64,000 nt of DNA from Hypomesus transpacificus (Eukaryota > Chordata > Actinopteri > Osmeriformes > Osmeridae): assembly GCF_021917145.1 (NCBI RefSeq), contig NC_061071.1:5759144-5823143 (forward strand), written 5' to 3'. The notes under the pieces were generated by a model. That model was not told the origin of the DNA, made no database searches, and worked only from the letters and a program-made list of their open reading frames with translations. Below are positions 1-23,873 of the stretch, one piece after another. Positions within the stretch are counted from its first letter, which is position 1. The number at the start of each line of letters is the position of its first letter. The translations under genes and the position numbers were made by a program.

Positions 1-1455
1 TGTTCGTGATAGAGATATGCCCCAGCAGCTGGGTGACAGGAACCCTGGGGATGGAGCAGTAGAAAGGCACGTAGAGGGCGAACACAGGGGACAAGCTACG
101 GAGAGAGGTATGGAAGACAGCAATGAGGGGGAGGAATCAACGAGGCTTGAATGAAGAGTGCAAGGGAAGAGAGTAGGAGTCTCCACAGTGACAGCCCTCC
201 ATTTCTACTCACAGTCCTGATGGTAGCTCCTCCACCTGGTGACCGAACAGGAAGTGGACAGCCTCCGCCAACAGGAAGTCAGCAAAGGCAGACAGGATCC
301 AGGTCCCAAACAGGAAAGACTGTAAGGACAGAGACAGCACCACAAATTACTAATTATATTGAATATGAATACGAGTGAATATTTTGTGACAACATTGTGA
401 GCCACACTGTAAATGTTTAAGCCTGTCCTGTCCTCTTTGAACAAAGCATCTTCATTATGTATGGTTTCTGAATCGTGAATAAAAACCATCTCAGTGTGCA
501 TTGCAGCTCCATTCCGAACCACCAATGCTACACAAGCAGACAGACGGAGGAGGCCAGAGGGAACGTACAGCAAATTTTCTGCTTCCAAACCTCCTTTCAA
601 AAATACGGAAGTTGTAGTAGAGAAGACTGCAGCAAAAGGTGTCCTTCAGGTCTAGACAGATTAGACGTCCACAGGCCACCCTCCACACCTTGGGTGACAC
701 ACACAAACACAGGGCAGAGAGAGGTGGGTTACAAAAAAACACAGGTCATAGAGAGATGAGGCGTACACATACACACCTGTTGATCCTGTTTGATTGCCTC
801 TAGGTTGTAGGCAAATAGTCCGTGATACTGGGGCAGTAGCGTCAGCAACACCGTCAGACCACTTAACACCATTAGAAGGCCCTTGGACAGCGGTGCTTTG
901 TCTGAGTAACACAACACATGAACCAATAGTTAAGTTAACAAGGTAGCCTAGCTAAGTAAGACACTTTTATGCTAGCTAGTTACTATAGTACGGCAGCTGT
1001 ATTGGTCCGGAAGGCTTGATCATTCTGAACTACTGAATATTTACGAAAAGCTAGTATGTATTCATGTAGTGCAACTTATTGGGTTAGCTTTGAAGTATTA
1101 GCTTTGCGATCCTATGAAATAAAATGAACGATGACATGAAGACGGAAGATTGCTGCTACCTGTCAATTTCTAGCTAGCTACCTAGGCTAGCTATAGCTTT
1201 TCATCATGGATACTTGTTTATCAAATGCATTGTACGTCTATAATATAGACATGATCAAACTAACTTAAATTATGTGACTGTAACGTATTTAAACCCCAAA
1301 TCGATATATGGTTAGGCAACCTCATTTCACAGGGAATGAATGACAGTGCAAAGGTAAGACTAGCAACAACCAGAATGCCTGGAGTGAAGTAAATGTGCAA
1401 ATAACATCAGCGGCTGCTACTTACAAAGCCCCCGGGAACCGGTGGTCGTGAACAT
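1..1455 (-). CDS. UBAC2: UBAC2, 5' half (exons 1-5), continues past the left edge
   Basis: Ubiquitin-associated domain-containing protein 2, a multi-pass rhomboid-like pseudoprotease of the ER membrane that takes part in ER-associated degradation. Coding exons on the minus strand: 1425-1455 (start codon at 1455), 777-901, 569-688, 213-319 and <1-95. All junctions are GT-AG and the phases join. The encoded start MFTTTGSRGLYKAPLSKGLL and the later stretches GRLICLDLKDTFC, YNFRIFERRFGSRKFA and FVPFYCSIP-like residues (here YVPFYCSIPRV) match the vertebrate UBAC2 N-terminal half. The hydrophobic segment after APLSKG is the first membrane helix. About 158 of the usual ~344 residues are present; the C-terminal UBA domain lies outside the window. 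Recognition is firm; the short first exon rests on phase and splice signal. Confidence 0.93.
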
Positions 1456-2076
1456 GATGCAGATCTCAGAATAAAGGCGCTTTGCGGCGATCTAAGGCAC
1501 AGAGGACTCAAAACTACTTGGGCAACTTAAAAAATAAATACTCATGGTTGACAGCGACAAGGAGCACAGACAACGCACCTACGGTGGTTGATGTAGCCCA
1601 ATTTGTATTCGTCGTGTCAAAATTAAACGGAGGTAACGATTTATGAAATACGGATGTTTTGGCACAGTTATTTTATTTATTTTACCCAGCTTTACGACAG
1701 TAATAGTCAATAAACACACAATGAATTGGCTTTATTCTCATGCTATTGGTGTCTACTGTGACTAAAATAAACTGGATCTACTATCCTTGTCGACTAGGGG
1801 GCAGCAGATTACCTATTAGGTCACGGATTACGAGCTGTGATCTTTTCAGGCTCAAGGAGAACTGTAAGTGATACTGGCTCCTCACCTCCCCAACTCTCCT
1901 CCTTTCCTCTCCTCCACTCTGCTCTCTACTCCCCAACTCTCCTCTCCAATTATCTCTCCTCTCCTGTTTTCTCCCCTACCTCTTGGGCTTCAGTATAAAC
2001 AAGGGGTTCAGTTGGAGCAGAACAGAACGGGCCCCTGGCTGCTCACACGCTGTTATGGTTTATTGACATGGCATCC

Positions 2077-2211
<135 letters not shown>

Positions 2212-3580
2212 AGTACAGAAAATTGTTCTTTATTTCCTTTGGCACAGGTCCCGGCTTCACCTCCACATCCCCTCCACCCTCTCTCCCTCCAACTCTTTTG
2301 TCTTCATGTGTCAAGTCTTTCATGTAGGATGAAATAGTTATGCTGCGGTTTAAGGTGTGTTTCATACTCTCTAAGTATATATGACGAATATGACAGGACT
2401 GGTGAGAAACAAATAGATGAAGAGAGGTCAGAGAGGGAGAGAGAGAGGGAGGTTGAACAGGTAGAATTAGAGAGGGAGGATGACAGGCCGGTTTTGTGTC
2501 TAATGAGGGAAATCCTTCACACGTTTACGAGCCCTCTGTCTCCACCATGTCTCTATGTAAGTGTTAGACTGTGTGTGTGTGTGTGTGTGTTTGCGTGTGT
2601 GTGTGTGTTTGTGTGTGTGTGTGAATGTCCATGCCTCTTACACACTCCTTACCAATACATTAGGGCGGACCCACACAACCTAGCTAGGCTATTAACCCTT
2701 AATCTACTTTTGACAGAACTGGTGATCTTGTTTTACAACTTGCCTTTCAAGCCAAGCTGTGACTCAAGGGCAGTCTTCAGTACATGAAGAAACTTGAAGA
2801 TTTGCTGTCATTGTATTTGTATTTGTGTGTGCGTGTGTGTGTACAAGAGAGGGAGAGAGAGAATAAAGAGAAGAATGTCAGTTTGTTTAGGCAGAAGCTG
2901 CAGAGATATTCCAAAAACAACACAGGGAATGTTATTAGAAGCGGTTGTGATTCTCTCTTTACCCGCACACACACACGCACACACGCGCACATACACAAGC
3001 ACACACACAAGCACACACGTACACACATGCGTGCCCCCCCCCCCAACACGCGCACACACACGTAAAGCTCAGTTGTCCCACAGTAGACATTGTCGTGTCC
3101 AGATCCAATACAGAAAGCCTATACAATGTATCCACACAATGTGGTCGGTCTGGTTAAGCATGCCCGCCTCTCTCAATCCAACTAATCCTATTGCCCACAT
3201 ACAACATACTGTTCATTCATTGAATCATTGTTTACTGTACTTCACTGCTGGATTTAAAGGATGTCTCAGTTCCAGTTCACCTGTGTGGGAACTGTTTCGA
3301 AGGCTGTGGTAACGTCAGCGTGATTGCTTCAGTTAAAGAGCAGACATTATGTCGCCGGTATTTTGACTTGTCGGCACTCATGTCTTAGAAGACGGCAATG
3401 TGTCCTTAATGTCAGTGACATTAACTAAATTGTGTTCAGCGGTGACGGATGTTAATTATGGGATGCCTTGACTGTGCATGAATGAGGGGAGAAGTCCTCT
3501 TTTAAATATTTGCTTGTGAACAGTGAACGATTTCAAGAGAGATGGAACAAGCAAGAGAGAAAGAAAAAAGAAGGGAGTTT

Positions 3581-3632
<52 letters not shown>

Positions 3633-5005
3633 ATAAATATGTCTGTATGTGCATGAGTAATCATGCGCACACGTGAGTATGCATGCGCACACATTTGTAG
3701 TTGTACATGTCTGCTTGTATGTATATATGTATACTGTGTTGTACTGTATGTTTGCTTTGGCAACATTTGAATGACCTCTTGACATGCCAATAAAGGTCTT
3801 GAAATGGAATCGAATAAGGAAAAGAGAGAGTGAACTCATCGGAAATCAGCTCCACATGCTGGCTCTTGAATATGTGGGTTTCCCCCGTGCTCTGTCTCTC
3901 CTTATCACTCTCTCTGTCTTTGTCTCTCGTCGTTCTAACAGAAAGGTGTAAAGGAATGAAATGAGCTGTTCTGATCAGATGGTCAGACTCATTTCAGTTG
4001 AACTCATGGGTGAGGTCATGGTGAGGCCTGGTTGTTGTCAGTGTGTGTGTCTGTAAGTGTGTGTGTCACACTTCCCTGTCATATTTCCTGATGGTCAGGC
4101 TAGCAGTGACTCAACACATCTCTCTGTCTCTATCTCTTTCTCCATGTTATGTGGAGGGAGATATTTGTATTGTTCGTGGATGTTTTAGAATTTATTTTAC
4201 GTGTTTGTTTTTGTTTGTCCTTTCTGAACAATGTTGCTATATGCCATTTTTTGTCCACTCTCAGCTGTCTTTGAAGGAACCATAAATATGTTAAGAAATC
4301 TCTATTTCTCTCTCTCCCCCCCTCTCTCTCTTTCTCTGTTCAAATGTCATATTGTGAAACGTTGACATTCCAAAAAGTTCTGTTCTGAAGAACTCAGTGG
4401 AAGCCTGTGGAAGCTTGAAGTGACAGGTGTGTGACGGTGTGCTGGTCATTCTATGCCCAGCTGTATATAGAATGGAAACTCTGAGGTCATCATCAGAGGT
4501 CAGAGGTTAGAGGAACCTTCTAGATCATCATCAGATGACCATCTGTGAGATATCAACCCCTCCTACACACAAACATACACACACACACTCACATCCCTCC
4601 TCCTCCGCAGGTCAGAGGAACAATAGAGTTCTATGTTATGATATGATGGTAGTGTGTCTCCGAGGAACCATTAGAGGGCCTGTTATGAATACTGGTCTTC
4701 ATAAAGAGTGGCCAGGAGAACGATCATCAACACCCAGCTGTCTTGAAGGAGAGGAGAGAAGTGTAGGGAAAATGAGAGGAGAGCGGGGAGAGGAGAGTGG
4801 GGGGGGGGGGGGGGGGGTGCGCGTTTTTGATCTATTGTTTGAAAAAATTGGAGACCACCTCTGTGTTTGTGTGTATGTGTGTGTGAGAGACAGAGAGGAA
4901 GAGAGTTGTGTCAGTGTGTGTAGGTGTGTGGGGTATTTTTGCATTGAACAGGGGGATTGAAGCATGAGAAATGTGGAAAGATGAAATCATGAGAGGAGCC
5001 CCCGG

Positions 5006-5104
5006 GAGGGGAGGAGGAGAGGAGGAGAGGAGGAGAGGAGGAGAGGAGGAGAGGAGGAGAGGAGGAGAGGAGGAGAGGAGGAGAAGGAGGAGAGGAGGAG
5101 AAGG
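5006..5104. repeat. GGAGGAGA purine minisatellite
   Basis: Tandem repeat of a ~10-base GAGGAGAGGA unit, about nine copies, in a wider purine-rich stretch extending to about 5370 with several G runs. Confidence 0.9.
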
Positions 5105-6430
5105 AGCTGGAGTAGAATATGCGCATCAGGGAAAGGGACATTTGGAGGTCGCTTTGGATGAAAGTGTCTGTTGCAAATGAATAAAATGTCAAATACAAAA
5201 TAGAAGTTAAAAAAGTCAAACGAGAGGAAGAGGGGGGGGGGGGTAAGGGGGGTCAGGATGAGGAGAGGGCAGGTGAGTAAAGGAGGGCAGGAGGGGATGA
5301 GGGGAGGAGGAGAGGAGAGGGAGGAGAGTGGGGGCTGGGGGGGGGGGCAGGGGGGAAGGGAGGAGAGACAAAGTATCAAGGCGGGGGTGGGAACTCCAGG
5401 GGAATTCTGGTATGGTTGTCCACCCTCGCAACCCAATTCAACTCATGTTGCACGGGATGCATTACCGCAGCACGGCCCCCGTTATCAAACACAGCTTGTC
5501 TTCATGCGTGCAGGCGTGTGTGGCTGTGTGTCTGTGTGTGTGCCTTCTCCAGTCGTCTCATCGTTTGCCGATTGACCGTTGCAGGTCTTGTCACAAACCA
5601 GGTGTAGAACTCAGGTGTAGCCCAGCTATAATTGAGGTAAATTACAGATGGAAAATCACATGCTTTCGGTGATCCATACAAACTGGATGGCCATCTCTCT
5701 TTGTTCTCCATTTTTCTCTCTCTGTCTTTCTTTCTCTTTCCCTCGCGCCCTTCTCTACTCCTCCTCCCCACCCTCTCCCTCTCTACTGTCCTTCCAGTTT
5801 TATTGCTAACTCAGGGCGTCGGTGCCAGACAGGAAACTACAATAAGGTGACTCTGGGAGAACGTGCCTCTCGGTTTTCTTTACAGAAAAATACAACAAGC
5901 ATGACAGACCCAATACACACATGGAAATCTACATACCTACACACAAACGTGCATAAACAAACACACAGACTTGCGAAGGCACACACGCACAGGTCTTGCA
6001 CACACACACACCCACACATAAACACACCCAGACATGCGCACACACACACACTCGAGTACAGAAGGCTTCATCCCCACTGCTCCAGTCCTGGCCTCCGAGC
6101 CTTGGTCTGGACACCAGCCAGTCACAGTTTGCCCTGAGGCGTCAGCTAAGCTAATAATGGGACAGGCTTAGAGTTGGCAGTGACCTATGCGAGATCTGCG
6201 TGCTGAATCGGGGCTGTTTGTCCTGCCATAACGAGTCCCATCTTCCTCTTCTTGGGACTTAACCAGGCAGCATGTCTCCTCCACCTCTGCCTTAATCAAA
6301 CATGGCTGATCTCCTGAGACAGCAGACTTACCTGAGATTGGTGACACACACGTGAAAGTAACTGTGATGCTCACCTGGACCATGTAAGCTGTCACTCCCA
6401 TGATTGGACCTGCCAAGTGCCAGTAGACAT

Positions 6431-6835
6431 TTGTGTGTGTATGTGTGTGTGTGTGTGGGTGTGTTTGTGGTGTATGTGTGTGTATGTCATAAAAATGGAT
6501 CTTTAAAAGGGCATAGAAAGGGGAGTTCTGTTTGTAGAGGGAGGTGGTATCTGATATGAAAGTGAGTATTGAGCAACAAGTTACGGTATTTGTGTGTGGG
6601 GTGCTAAGGGGTGTGTTTGTGTGCGTGTGGTGTGTGTGTGTGTGGTGTGTGTATGTGTGTGTGTAGGCAAGAAAGGGAGACCGAGAGTGAGAAGGATATA
6701 TTGTGTGTGTGTGTGTGGTGTGTGTGTGTGTGTGTGTAAGCAAGAAAGGGAGACCGAGAGTCAGAAGGATGTATTGTGTGTGTGTGTGGTGTGTGTGTGT
6801 GTGTGTGTGTAAAACAGAGAGAGAGACAGAGAGTG
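6431..6835. repeat. GT-rich compound microsatellite
   Basis: Blocks of GT with TGTGGTGTG interruptions. Inside it a ~75-base unit (GTGTG block plus an AAGAAAGGGAGACCGAGAGT spacer) is repeated, at about 6655-6730 and 6731-6800, so this is a tandem duplication built on a microsatellite. Confidence 0.85.
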
Positions 6836-7341
6836 TGTGTGCTAAATCACCTTCCTCCATTGATAAGGATTCAAAAACATTTCACCACTCCAGATCAATA
6901 GAGTATGGTTCTTACTCAAATGTGAGCACACAAACTGTCCAGATTAGTGGTTTACAGACATATTTACAGAGACATTATCTGATGGCCAGAAGAGTAATTG
7001 GTTTGTACTTTGAGCTCAATGTATATTCATGTAGTTCCACATGGAGAAGGTTGTTTTGGTGCTTCGTCGCAATGAACTTGTTCAATTATTGCTGAACTTC
7101 AAAATGTCAGTAAGGGTTAAAGTCAATAACAAGCTAATCACTGGTGTTGTTTGGGTTCTTGGAAAAGGCCCTGTTTCTTGGAGAAGAGAGTATTGTCCTG
7201 TTGTGAAAGACAGAATCAATAGAACAAACCTGCTTTTGGAAGGTTTCACTTTGCATTCTACAGTACTTCTGAGTTCGGACTTCTGATTCTGAGTCAGGTA
7301 GATACTCTTATACTAACAACCTACTCACTCATCAAAGAGAG

Positions 7342-7342
7342 G

Positions 7343-7419
<77 letters not shown>

Positions 7420-7431
7420 TGCCTGTCTGCC

Positions 7432-7466
<35 letters not shown>
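7342..7466. repeat. (CTGC)n-(CTGT)n tetranucleotide repeat
   Basis: About 31 tetranucleotide units that switch from TGCC to TGTC along the array, through an intermediate zone where the two forms alternate. Confidence 0.97.
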
Positions 7467-7567
7467 TCATCCATTTGTTAGTCTGTCCAGGGTCCCTGTT
7501 GTTGCTGAGTGGGTGGTCTGGACTGAGAGAGTAGCACTGGAAACCTCACACCAACACGCACATACAC

Positions 7568-7597
7568 CACACACACACACACACACACACACACTGA

Positions 7598-7637
<40 letters not shown>
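7568..7637. repeat. (CA)n microsatellite
   Basis: CA dinucleotide array with two short interruptions near 7594 and 7601. Confidence 0.95.
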
Positions 7638-7638
<1 letters not shown>

Positions 7639-9049
7639 CGCTACAAACATCCCACTGACATAGCCAAAGAGCTCCAGGAAGCCTTCTTCCAGATGTGTGA
7701 CATTAATTACTTGAACCTAAACATAAACCGGTAGCTCTCACTGTGTGTGTGTAGTCGTGCATGTGAATGAGAGAGAGAGATATGGGTTTTTATGGTGTGT
7801 GTTTGTGTGTATGTGTGTTGTGTGTGTGAACGAGAGAAATAGAGAGAATGTGAGATATCGTTTTTTTATGGTAGGTTATAATGCTGTTTAAAAGCATTAG
7901 TTAAACGGGTGAGAAAGTCCAACCACAAAGTATGTTTCTCAGGACAGTATTCCTGTCAGGCCAGGGGGGAGTTGACCTGCTCCTGCTCTAGCTGAGAACA
8001 TTCTCAATGACTCAGATTTTCAAAAAGCTCTGAAGAAGAAAACGGATTCATCACTTCATAAAGATCACTCTCTCCCTCGATCTTCCTCCGCCACTTAAAA
8101 TCCCCCCTTAATCTGTCATGTTCTTCCTCTTCTTCTCTCCCTCCATCTACCCCCGTCTCTCTCCCTGCCTCCCTCTCTCTCTCCTTCCTCTCCTACGCTC
8201 CTCCGTGCTGTCGCCCAGCCCTAGTGTCAGGAAGCCCAGGGGTTGTCAGCTCTGATTGATCCAGGATGGGATCAGCAGGTTATGAGAACATTCTGCTGTT
8301 TCCACCTCCGACCCCCGACCTCCGGGGGTGGTACGCTCCCTGTACATTCAAACAATACCTCCGGACCGGCCCACTGTGGGGGTGAGAGGGGGATTCATTT
8401 AATGGAGTGAGCGAAAAGGAGGAGAGGTGTAGGAGGATGTCTCAGGAGAGAGGAAGTCTCTGATTGGGTCCTGCCGGAGATCCTATTGTTTATATTGCTT
8501 TTCTCTCTCTCTCTTTCTCTCCATCTGTCTTTCCCTCTCTCTCTCCTACTCCTTTTCTTGAGCTCCTTTTTACATCTCTCTTCTGACATCTGAGGTGTAT
8601 TACATCCAGTCAGGGTCAAGCTTATGATTCAAACCAAGAACATATGTTGTGTGTGAGTGTGAGAGTTTGTGTGTCTGTGTGTGTGTGTGTGTGTATAAGG
8701 GGAGGGGGAATTCCCCATCTTTCACTCTACTGAAGGATGGAAGGAGAATTTGTTTTTGTTTTTCATTGTTCCCTGATCTGATATCACACAGAACACTGTT
8801 GTTGCTCAGCATGGCTCCTCAAATCCCTCAAAGGAGAGAGAGAAGAGGTCATTAATCTTGAACAGCACACACTTGAACAAATACTGAACATCACTTTTCC
8901 TGGACAGACCGTTGTGTCCGTCCTTAGATTTACAACACCCACCTGAACCTGTGTGTTTGTCTCTGTGTCACTCAGCTCTGTGGAGTAACTACAGAACTTG
9001 CTAGTGAGATGGTGACAAACCAAACACAAGCCAGCAAACTGGAAAGTCA

Positions 9050-10048
9050 ACTTGATTTTATTAAGATTTATTTAACTCAGTTGAATTACACAACTATTGT
9101 CTTTGAGAGATTATTTTTCTTTTAACAAATGGAATCTACAAATAACTGGTTCAATTTTGTAATTACAATAAAAAACAATAGCATCAAAATATCTTTTGCA
9201 AAAAAAAATATAAACTCAATCACTTTGGATGCAGGGCAGTTTATACATTTGCCCGTTTGTTACAAAAAAAATATGAGAAAAAATAAACAAAAAACATAAA
9301 CAAATCAAGCCAGATGCTTTTACGTATGTACATATTTACATTAAGGCATTTCAGTTGGAGAGAGAGCGGAGAGGATCACAGCCCACCTCACTAGCACGAG
9401 CCAATAAATAGGAAGAGCTGAACACAACCGCAAGTACAGTAATACACCCTGTATGTTCTAGAAATGAGGAGTCCTGAGCTCTGGGCTCATCTCTTGTCTG
9501 TCTGACGGACTTCCGTGTTCTAGAATGAGTCCTCTGTTCAAGTTTGAATGGTGCGAGTCAAAACACTGTGTCCATTCTAGTCCCAACCTACTTCCTAAAG
9601 GAGGAGGAAGAGGAGCATGCAGTTCACGGGTAATGATGAAGATGGCGATCGCAGTGCTCTGGGTATCAGATGAGCCAAATCACATATTTTGACGAGTTCT
9701 AGTGCAAATTAAGAGATTTTCACAATCCTGTTTGTCATTTCAGTTCAACAAACATGGAGGCGCGAACAGATTCGTCTCTGCAGGGGTGCTGGGTCAAGTG
9801 CTTTCTGTGTATGTAAGTCAGTGAATGAAATAGAGCTGTTATCTACCGGCAAGTGTGCGTCTGTAAGTGTGTGCGTGTGTATATATATATGTGTGTGTGT
9901 GTGTGATTCCTGTAGGGTGTGGTTCTGGTTAAAGGGTTGACATCCCCGTCATCCTCAGACTGGTATCTTGCTGAACCTGTCCTACTCACCATGTACCGAC
10001 ATAATGTTAGGTGAATGGTTAAGCGCTAGGAGTGTGTGTGTGTGTGTG
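9050..10048 (-). other. KLF5: KLF5 3' untranslated region
   Basis: AT-rich stretch directly downstream of the KLF5 stop codon on the minus strand, with a consensus AATAAA (minus strand) at 9057-9062 as the likely polyadenylation signal. The extent is inferred from that signal. Confidence 0.6.
9057..9062 (-). promoter_or_regulatory. KLF5: Polyadenylation signal AATAAA, KLF5
   Basis: TTTATT on the plus strand reads AATAAA on the minus strand, about 990 bases after the KLF5 stop codon. Confidence 0.5.
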
Positions 10049-10618
10049 CTAGTTCTGGTGTCTCTTCATGTGCAGGGCCAGATGGTCGGAACGCGAGAAG
10101 CTACGGCTACACACGGAGCACTGGAAGGGCTTGGCGCCTGTGTGCTTCCTGTAGTGACGGGTGAGCTCATCCGAGCGCGCGAACCGCCAGTCACAGCCCT
10201 CCCCAGGTACACCTGTATGGCTTCTCACCTGCAGGAGAGGAGAAAGGAGATGAGGAGGTGAGAGAAGAGGACGAGAGGAGGAGAGAGGAGTGGAGAAAGG
10301 GAGAACGGGTTTAGACGGGGGGCCAGACCAGCAGAGCGACACGACTCGGCCTTCATTCAGGTCGCCGTTTCATCCAGTGCATGTGCGAGGGAGAATTAGA
10401 AGGAGGGGGAGAAGTGGGTGTTTGTGCCCCATTGGGGGTACAAACACTGCCCACACATGGAAACACACACACCGTTCTCATCCTCTCAGATAATGGATGT
10501 TGATGGACCCCAAAGGAGAAAGACCAGATGCATTAGCATCCAATACTGCAGAAAGAGATGGGTGTGTGTGTACATAGGTGTGTTTGGATTCTACTCTCTT
10601 TCTTTCTATCATATGACC

Positions 10619-10650
<32 letters not shown>

Positions 10651-12445
10651 ACAAACAACACAAACAGTCACAGGGGTGCAGGGCATGGATTAATGGATAT
10701 GAATCCATTCATATCGTAAAACAAAACCCCATCAGCTCACCGAATGGGAGTCGGATGAAATCTCACTACCACAAACAGAGGGGCACGGACACANNNNNNN
10801 NNNNNNNNNNNNNNNNNNNNNNNNNNNNNNNNNNNNNNNNNNNNNNNNNNNNNNNNNNNNNNNNNNNNNNNNNNNNNNNNNNNNNNNNNNNNNAGTGAAA
10901 GGGGTGTAAGAGAAAGAGAGAGTGTGAGAGATAGAAGGAAAAGAGAAGCAGACGACAGAGGAAGAAAAACAAGATAACGCGTGAGCTCCAGATATACAAT
11001 CAATGCTTTCTGATCTCAGAGTAGCCCATTCCTCTTTCGCTCTCTCTACAAAAGGGCACGATTGGACATCGATTGTCTTTGAGATTGATGGATGGACGGA
11101 TGGTGAGGGATCTACCAACCACACCCCTGGGCCCATTTGAAATGACAAAGATTTTAGTTGATTCTAACCTGTGAATTTCTATCGACCTCCTACCACCGTA
11201 GGCATAGCCGATATGTTGTGTCCACAGTAAAGGTCAGATCGTTCGACCAGAGCGTTTGTCACCGACACCACACACGGATGCTTGCGCCGGTCGCTCGAAC
11301 TGTTTAATAGCCCAGTCACCACTAAAACATTTATCGAGTTGTCATCAATGAGCGGCCGCTACATTCCCCCTCTGCATGCAAACTGCTCTTCTCCTCGGAG
11401 CTCTCCACAGCCGGGACCGGCGAGAGACTAGCGGGTGGAAACAGTGGAACAACCTGCGAAATATGTCATCTTCCTTTCCCTGCAAGTCTCGGGTCAAGAT
11501 AGGCCACCTCACCCCTTCAACTTGTAACTTGTCGGACAGACACATTGTTCATAACACATCGAAAGGGGCGTGGGATACTAAGGCACAAGACTGTAAATTC
11601 CTAACTATAGTCTCATTCCGCCCACAGGTATTGTTAAGGGAGTATCAGAAGACAGTTGCGGGCCGCCACAGATGACACTGTCCTGAGCTTTCTGTTAGTC
11701 AGGCTTCTATTTCCATCGTTGCCATGGTCCAGCTGTTACATTAGGCCTACTCATGTATCTCGTTCACAAGTTCTTTCTTTTTTTATTATTAAGGGCTCGG
11801 CGGTGCCGGGACGATTCTGGTCGGCCCGGGAGTAACGTGAGGGGGCGAGAGCGTCAGTTGTTGATGGAATGGAAGCCGGGAGACCAACTGCTTGCGAGCA
11901 ACTGGCATCACATAGGAGCTCAGGAGAAGCACGCGCTGAAGAATGCGCTCCGCCAGACTATCCCGGGGCTTCCCGTTGCACGCCTTGGCTGCTATTTACA
12001 AATCGTCAGATTTATCGCCCCGAATGATAACGACCGAAGGTGGTGAAGCTTATAATTTTTGTTTATTTATCATTAGCCTATCGTAAATCAAAGTTGTTGT
12101 TTTGTCTAGTCTAGCTTAGAGATAGGCTATAGCCTACACTCGCGCACACACACAACCCTGCCCCATACAGAAAAGCAGGTTTCCTACTGTGCCACTACCA
12201 CGCCCATCCCTGAAATCACAGAGAATCACGGAGGGATAGTCTGCAATCACACAACCCGTTCATACCTGCGTATATTCGTTCGGTATCGTCCTGTCGGCTC
12301 CGGTGGCCTTGTTATCCAGTCCGAATATATCAGAATCCTCCAGTTGGTACCCATCCGGTAGTGTCGGCTTGAGGAGCGCGTAGAACGTCTCATCCTGGCC
12401 CGGTCCCAGTCCGGTGCTCATCGTAATCATCGTCGCGGCCATCAA
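10049..12445 (-). CDS. KLF5: KLF5, first and last coding exons; middle exons missing at an assembly gap
   Basis: Kruppel-like factor 5, a nuclear zinc-finger activator that binds GC/CACCC boxes. Exon 1 is 12266-12445 (start at 12445, donor GTATGA). It encodes an N-terminus with MSTGLGPGQ and [12 protein letters not shown], like the MSARLGP...FAQLKPVLG region of mammalian KLF5. The last exon is 10049-10228 and encodes most of zinc finger 2 and all of finger 3 ([20 protein letters not shown], then [21 protein letters not shown]), ending in HQN, the KLF5-type ending; KLF2/4, KLF6/7 and KLF3/8/12 end differently. The large transactivation exon and the zinc-finger-1 exon are not seen; a 100-N gap lies between. 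The last exon has one extra G (C run 10201-10204) that shifts the frame between Trp and Glu of finger 2. An error is likelier than a mutation. Confidence 0.9.
10794..10893. other. Assembly gap (100 N)
   Basis: Exactly 100 unknown bases, the conventional size for a gap of unknown length. The missing KLF5 exons probably fall here, so the true gap may exceed 1 kb. Confidence 0.97.
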
Positions 12446-13643
12446 CCACCAGTGTTTGCAAGAAATAACCGTCCGCTTGAAGCAATAGATAATGATCTTT
12501 ATGTAATCTCAGAAAGCAGACGAGATTGAAGGGCGCACATAGGACGGAATGTGTTGGGCTACTGTCAGTCAGGTGTGTGTGTGTAGCGTGTCTACTCCAC
12601 TTGTCCCTCTACCAGCTTCAGACAGTTTTGTATCCTCGGAGTAGAGGCGGGGCGTGGTACAGTAGAGAAAAGATGGAACGCCTATCGGGCTGTACCTTCA
12701 AAGGCTTCTATCCGTCACTCACGGTCACCGCCTCGACATAAAACTAGACTACATTCAGATCATTGCAACACGATCATTGCCTGGCTAGTCCAGCTGTCCA
12801 AGTAAAGAATGTATTCATATCAAACTGAAAAGTGGGCGTGTTCAAAACATTTCTTTTTTTTTCTTTTTTCAGGTGGATCAACTTTTCCTATGAGAAGTTT
12901 ATCTTGCTGCCGGTAGTCTGAGACACCGCGCCTTCTTAAAATGTATATCTTTGAAGTATTTCTGACTTTACTATTTATTTTTGACAGAGATAGTGTGTTT
13001 GAACTGGAAGTGCAGGAAATGTGGGGAGAGAAGGAATGACATGCGGTAAGGTTCAGTGAGCCCTAGAGACACAGACCTTTAAATGGGAGGAACCAGCAAT
13101 GGGAGGCCTAGACCGAATGACCCTTGCTGGACAGCTTACTCTACACCGGGCTCGCCAACACATGCGTCCGTGACGTTCCCGCCAGAGGCTAACGTTAATA
13201 TGACACCGATAAGAACATCGAGGTATGCCAACCATTTCTATTTTTAAAGACTTCTTGCGCCTAACAAATCAAAATGCGTTGGAGGTCTACGTGGTTGTTG
13301 GAACATCCATCAGCTGCCCGTTTAACTTTGGAAGACGGTGTTGATTAAATGTTAATAAGTATATGCATTTACACATTTTTCCCAATCTCCACAAACACGC
13401 TTTCACAACCACACATTCTTACATAGAACATGAAGAATGACGGTGAACAAGTTGAGTTCGAATCCACTTTCTGACATATGTAAACAAATGTCACAACTTT
13501 GTACACCCATAATACAAATGTTCCTCACAAACATTTGGTAATAGTGCCTTTTATAGTCTATAGAAAATCATCATTTGCGGTAACAAAACAGTTGATTGGT
13601 CATTAGAGCACAGCTAGGTGCTCCAATTGGATGGAAGAGAGCC
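12446..13643. other. Region between KLF5 start and PIBF1 stop
   Basis: Holds the KLF5 5' flank (CpG-containing) and the PIBF1 3' UTR. A minus-strand AATAAA at 12974-12979 is a possible PIBF1 polyadenylation signal. I see no further coding exon. Confidence 0.5.

Positions 13644-23873
<10,230 letters not shown>

Noticed and set aside
7342-7466. CRISPR-like array
   Set aside because: A plain tetranucleotide microsatellite without spacers, in a eukaryotic genome.
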